From Brevibacillus choshinensis (GTDB lineage Bacteria > Bacillota > Bacilli > Brevibacillales > Brevibacillaceae), in NCBI RefSeq assembly GCF_016811915.1, contig NZ_CP069127.1, positions 5,032,501-5,096,500 of the forward strand: 64,000 bases of DNA. Direction: 5' to 3'. The position numbers and the translations under genes were made by a program. Positions 61,071 to 64,000 of this stretch are shown piece by piece (position 1 is the first letter of the stretch; each line of letters begins with the position of its first letter). Below the pieces are notes generated by a model. That model was given only the letters and a program-made list of their open reading frames with translations, searched no databases and was not told the DNA's origin.

Positions 61071-62747
61071 TCAGTGCGGATTGTTCTGCTTTTGCTTGAT
61101 TCGCTTGAGCTCTTTCATGACGAGTCCTCCCCGCCCGAAAACGTCATGCAAGCGGATATACTGACGGTAAAGCTCATCATACACAGCCATGTTTTCGGGG
61201 ATCGGGCGAAAGGTTTCCTCTCGCACTTGTGCCATCCGGACGGCGGCAGTCGCAAGATCCGAGTAGCCTCCACGTTCTGCACCAGCGGCGACTGCCCCGT
61301 GGATTGCTGCGCCGAGTGCTGTCGTTTCCGTGGCAGCAGCGATCTTGATTTCACGCCCTGTCACATCGGCATATATCTGCATGAACAAACGATTTCGCTG
61401 AGGTAAGCCTCCACAGGCAAAGATCTCATCCACTGCAACCCCGGCTTCTGCAAAAGCCTCCATGATCCTGCGCGTTCCGAATGCCGTGGATTCCAGCAAG
61501 GCCCGATAGATTTCATGCGGCTTGGTATGCAGCGAAAGACCAACGATAAGCCCACTCAAATCCGCATCCTCGAGGACGGAACGATTGCCATTCCACCAGT
61601 CCAACACCAACAGCCCATGCTGTCCCGGCTTCAGCTCGGCAGCTCTGCTCTCCAGCCATGCGTGTACACTGACACCCGCCTGCTCCGCTGACTCCTGCAC
61701 ATAGGCGGGGACAGCCTGCTCGCAGTACCAGCCAAAAAGATCGCCGACAGCCGGCTGACCTGCTTCATAGCCAAACAGACCGGTGATCATCCCATCTTCC
61801 ACGACGCCGCTCACACCCTCTACCTGCACTTCTTTGTCGCTCTGGACGAGCAGGCAAAGAGACGTCCCCATCGCCATGACCATTTGGCCTGAGCGGACAG
61901 CTCCACTTCCAGGGACGCCTGCATGAGCGTCAATGATCGAGACTGCCACAGCGGTCCCAGAGCACAAGCCCATTTGCTGTGCAGCTTCTTCTGTCAGCTC
62001 ACCTGCCCGCGTGCCCAATGGGAGAACCTCACCTGCGAGCTTGGTCGCCGTCAAATCCTCCAGCCTTGGATCCAGCTGCTTGAAAAAGTCCGAAGACGGA
62101 TACCCGTCATGCTTGTGCCAAAAAGCCTTGTAGCCTGCACTGCAGTTGCTCCTCACCCAGTTCCCTGTCAGCTGCTGCACGATCCAGTCTCCCGCCTCCA
62201 CGAAGCGATGGGTTGCACGGTAAATGTCGGGAGCCTCATTCAGCACTTGCCAGACTTTTGCCACCATCCACTCCGAGGAGCTTTTCCCGCCATATCGCGA
62301 GAGGAAGGTCTCTCCGCTTTCCTTGGCCCACTCGTTGATGCGGTTGGCTTCCTTTTGCGCGGCATGATGCTTCCACAGCTTGACATACGCATGAGGCTCG
62401 TCGCGGTAGCTCGCTTGCATGCACAAAGGCTGACCCTCTGCATCGACAGGGATGATCGTGCACGAAGTAAAATCGACTCCGATCCCGATGACCTGTGTGG
62501 GACTCACACCGGACAGACGGAGAACCTCCGGAACGGACTGTCTGAGTACTTCCAGATAGTCCGCCGGATGCTGCAAGGCCCAATCCTGACCAACCGCTTT
62601 TCCCGAGCCTGGCAGCCTCTCCACGATCGTCCCGTGCCGGTACGGCGTCGAATGGCTCACGAGCTCGCCCCCTCGCTCTACATCCGCGATCACTACCCTG
62701 CCCGACTCCGTCCCAAAATCAATCCCTATGACATATCGTTTCTCCAT
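61071..62747 (-). CDS. araB: Ribulokinase (FGGY family)
   Basis: A 558-residue sugar kinase. It has the N-terminal GIDFGTESGRVV phosphate motif, the AraB-type DWALQHPADYLEVL and CTIIPVDAEGQPLC segments, SYRDEPHAYVKLWKHHAAQKEA in part (YVKLWKHHAAQ), IDAHAGVPG, and the C-terminal ATP-binding ACGGLPQRN. Length and motifs fit AraB throughout, which phosphorylates L-ribulose. No araA or araD is next to it; instead it is cotranscribed with a glycerophosphodiester phosphodiesterase and a UgpB-like protein, so its physiological substrate may be another pentulose or polyol. Confidence 0.92.
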   Translation of the reverse strand: MEKRYVIGIDFGTESGRVVIADVERGGELVSHSTPYRHGTIVERLPGSGKAVGQDWALQHPADYLEVLRQSVPEVLRLSGVSPTQVIGIGVDFTSCTIIPVDAEGQPLCMQASYRDEPHAYVKLWKHHAAQKEANRINEWAKESGETFLSRYGGKSSSEWMVAKVWQVLNEAPDIYRATHRFVEAGDWIVQQLTGNWVRSNCSAGYKAFWHKHDGYPSSDFFKQLDPRLEDLTATKLAGEVLPLGTRAGELTEEAAQQMGLCSGTAVAVSIIDAHAGVPGSGAVRSGQMVMAMGTSLCLLVQSDKEVQVEGVSGVVEDGMITGLFGYEAGQPAVGDLFGWYCEQAVPAYVQESAEQAGVSVHAWLESRAAELKPGQHGLLVLDWWNGNRSVLEDADLSGLIVGLSLHTKPHEIYRALLESTAFGTRRIMEAFAEAGVAVDEIFACGGLPQRNRLFMQIYADVTGREIKIAAATETTALGAAIHGAVAAGAERGGYSDLATAAVRMAQVREETFRPIPENMAVYDELYRQYIRLHDVFGRGGLVMKELKRIKQKQNNPH

Positions 62748-62807
62748 AGGCTTTTCCTCTCCTCAAGCATTTTGCTAGTGCGAGAAGACGATGTCTCTCT
62801 ATTGATT

Positions 62808-63569
62808 TTATCGATTCATTTGCTCCCGAATGCGCATGGCTGGGAGAGGATCGTTTACCGTCATCAGCAAAGAGCCGCATCCGAGCGCGTAATAAACCTG
62901 CTGTTCGACGTCTGGGGAATAGCACCAGGGGAGAATTCCCTGCTCCCTGTATTCTTGCACGACTTGCGGAGTCAACAGCTTCATGCTGATGCCGACAGCC
63001 CACATTTTGGAAATGGTGCCATCCGGTCCGCTTACGTAGTTGGACATGAGCTGTCCGGGAAATCCTTGTGTTCTGCAACCATGCTCATCATGAAGATGGG
63101 CGATGACTTCCGCGTCAAAGCTGGTGAACACACAGTTAGCGAGGATCCCGCGCTCCCGGAGGAGGGAGACCGCGGCGTCCGCGACCTCCTTGGCATCCGG
63201 GCTTGACTTGATTTCCACATTTAGCAGGACGTGCGGGTAATCTGCCAAGAGGTCGCACAGCTCTTCTAATGTAGGAATCTTGATTCCCGCATACACCACT
63301 CCGAACCATCCGCCGGCATCCAGCTGCTTCAATTCTTCCATTGTAAAGTCGCTCACTTTGCCCGATCCATTCGTCGTCCGGTCCACTGTTTCATCATGGA
63401 TGATCATGATGACACGATCCTTGGAAAAGCGCAGATCGAATTCCAGCATGTCAGCTCCAAGCTCCATGGCCTGCTGAAAAGCGAGCAAGGTGTTCTCGGG
63501 ATAGGCTGACTTCCAGCCCCGGTGCGCAGCTACGACGATCGTTTGCTGATCCTTTAGCGTTTCAATCAC
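62808..63569 (-). CDS. ugpQ: Glycerophosphodiester phosphodiesterase
   Basis: A 253-residue TIM-barrel enzyme hydrolysing glycerophosphodiesters to glycerol-3-phosphate and an alcohol. The catalytic HRG (17-19) and ENT, metal ligands in EFDLRFSKD (E43, D45 approximate), HDETVDRTTNG with the second histidine, and NVEIK are all present. No signal peptide, so it acts in the cytoplasm like UgpQ on imported diesters. It starts 17 bases after the UgpB-like gene, in one operon. Confidence 0.92.
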   Translation of the reverse strand: MIETLKDQQTIVVAAHRGWKSAYPENTLLAFQQAMELGADMLEFDLRFSKDRVIMIIHDETVDRTTNGSGKVSDFTMEELKQLDAGGWFGVVYAGIKIPTLEELCDLLADYPHVLLNVEIKSSPDAKEVADAAVSLLRERGILANCVFTSFDAEVIAHLHDEHGCRTQGFPGQLMSNYVSGPDGTISKMWAVGISMKLLTPQVVQEYREQGILPWCYSPDVEQQVYYALGCGSLLMTVNDPLPAMRIREQMNR

Positions 63570-63586
63570 GGTGACGTCCCCCTCTG

Positions 63587-64000
63587 TTACTCACTCAGCA
63601 AGCGCTCTGCTTCTTTCTTGAAGGTGTCCAGGGTCGGCTCGATTGGCTTGTTGTCGTACATGATCGCCTGGATCGACTTGAAGAATTCTTGCATGATTTG
63701 CGGCCAAGCTACGTCCTTGTTCGTGTCTACCGCGTATTGAAGCTGGTCGTACGCTACCTTGCGATTCGGATCCTTTGCCCACAGCTCTTTGATCGCGTCT
63801 GACTCTACCATCTTCTTGGTGAAAGGCAGGTAACCGGAGTCAAGGATAAACTGCTGGCCGCCTTGTGGGTCGGTATTCACCCAGTTGATAAACTCCCACG
63901 CTGCATCCTTTTTGGCAGAATCAGACAGCATGGCGATGTTTGCTCCGCCCGTCGGCGTCGCGAAGGCTGCGTCTTTCGGCAGGAAAGCCGTCACGTAATC
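63587..64000 (-). CDS. ugpB: Extracellular solute-binding protein family 1, probably UgpB-like (partial, runs off right edge)
   Basis: Only the C-terminal 137 residues are in the window; the gene begins beyond 64000. The sequence has the family pattern for type 1 sugar-binding proteins: PTGGANIAML, AAWEFINWVNTD, and a helical end QEFFKSIQAIMYDNKPIEP. The directly following glycerophosphodiester phosphodiesterase gene suggests it binds sn-glycerol-3-phosphate or its diesters, as UgpB does. The assignment to UgpB rests on that context, since family 1 proteins bind many sugars. Confidence 0.75.
   Translation of the reverse strand, partial: DYVTAFLPKDAAFATPTGGANIAMLSDSAKKDAAWEFINWVNTDPQGGQQFILDSGYLPFTKKMVESDAIKELWAKDPNRKVAYDQLQYAVDTNKDVAWPQIMQEFFKSIQAIMYDNKPIEPTLDTFKKEAERLLSE

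Noticed and set aside
61923..63206. A 427-codon plus-strand frame
   Set aside because: Antisense to araB and ugpQ, both convincingly assigned; it bridges two genes and the gap between them.

Overview
The window looks like a chromosomal segment of a spore-forming, low-GC-phylum Gram-positive bacterium with moderate GC, most like Brevibacillus or a close Paenibacillaceae relative. The reasons are strong AGGAGG-type ribosome binding sites, lipoprotein-type substrate-binding proteins, a spoVAC-spoVAD-spoVAE group, a 17-gene tRNA cluster with encoded CCA ends, and a sigma-D-like promoter before a chemoreceptor. The genus is inferred from gene content and protein character, not from a database match.

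Layout. 1-2.0 kb: 17 tRNA genes on the minus strand. 2.1-6.9 kb: truncated haemoglobin, a frameshifted chemoreceptor, an ArsR-type regulator, an EamA exporter and a frameshifted membrane protein. 6.9-10.2 kb: a secreted protein, histidine kinase and response regulator operon preceded by four direct repeats exactly 11 bp apart. 10.3-14.6 kb: two class B penicillin-binding proteins. 14.8-18.4 kb: FHA-winged helix regulator, lipoprotein, copper amine oxidase-like/GH18 secreted protein, cupin. 18.5-25.9 kb: first peptide ABC transporter with a proline iminopeptidase-like hydrolase; a LysR gene on the opposite strand splits it. 26-30.6 kb: AEC transporter, D-cysteine desulfhydrase, Cache-GGDEF diguanylate cyclase and two small proteins.

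30.8-40.4 kb is the most unusual part. On one strand, with no clear internal terminator, lie an SLC13-type transporter with an N-terminal cyclic-nucleotide-binding domain, a DUF3307 membrane protein, the internally deleted remains of a Crp/Fnr regulator, a CHASE2 class III adenylate cyclase that starts directly after the remnant's stop codon, a large FecR/Ig/Fn3 exported protein and an exported NHL propeller. This reads as an envelope-linked cAMP circuit in which the original transcription factor has decayed.

40.5-43.5 kb: DUF1657, DUF421, spoVAC, spoVAD and spoVAE, resembling the second-type spoVA operon linked to spore heat resistance. 43.6-52.2 kb: second peptide ABC operon, headed by an unusual regulator and ending with a C26 amidohydrolase and a DppA-type D-aminopeptidase. 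52.6-59.4 kb: third peptide ABC operon with an MFS transporter upstream. 60-64 kb: an operon running in from the right edge with a UgpB-like binding protein, glycerophosphodiester phosphodiesterase, ribulokinase and TagC-like secreted propeller.

Peptide uptake dominates (three full transporters plus at least three peptidase-type enzymes). Two genes act on D-amino-acid compounds. Two genes carry single-base frameshifts that may be real mutations or assembly errors.
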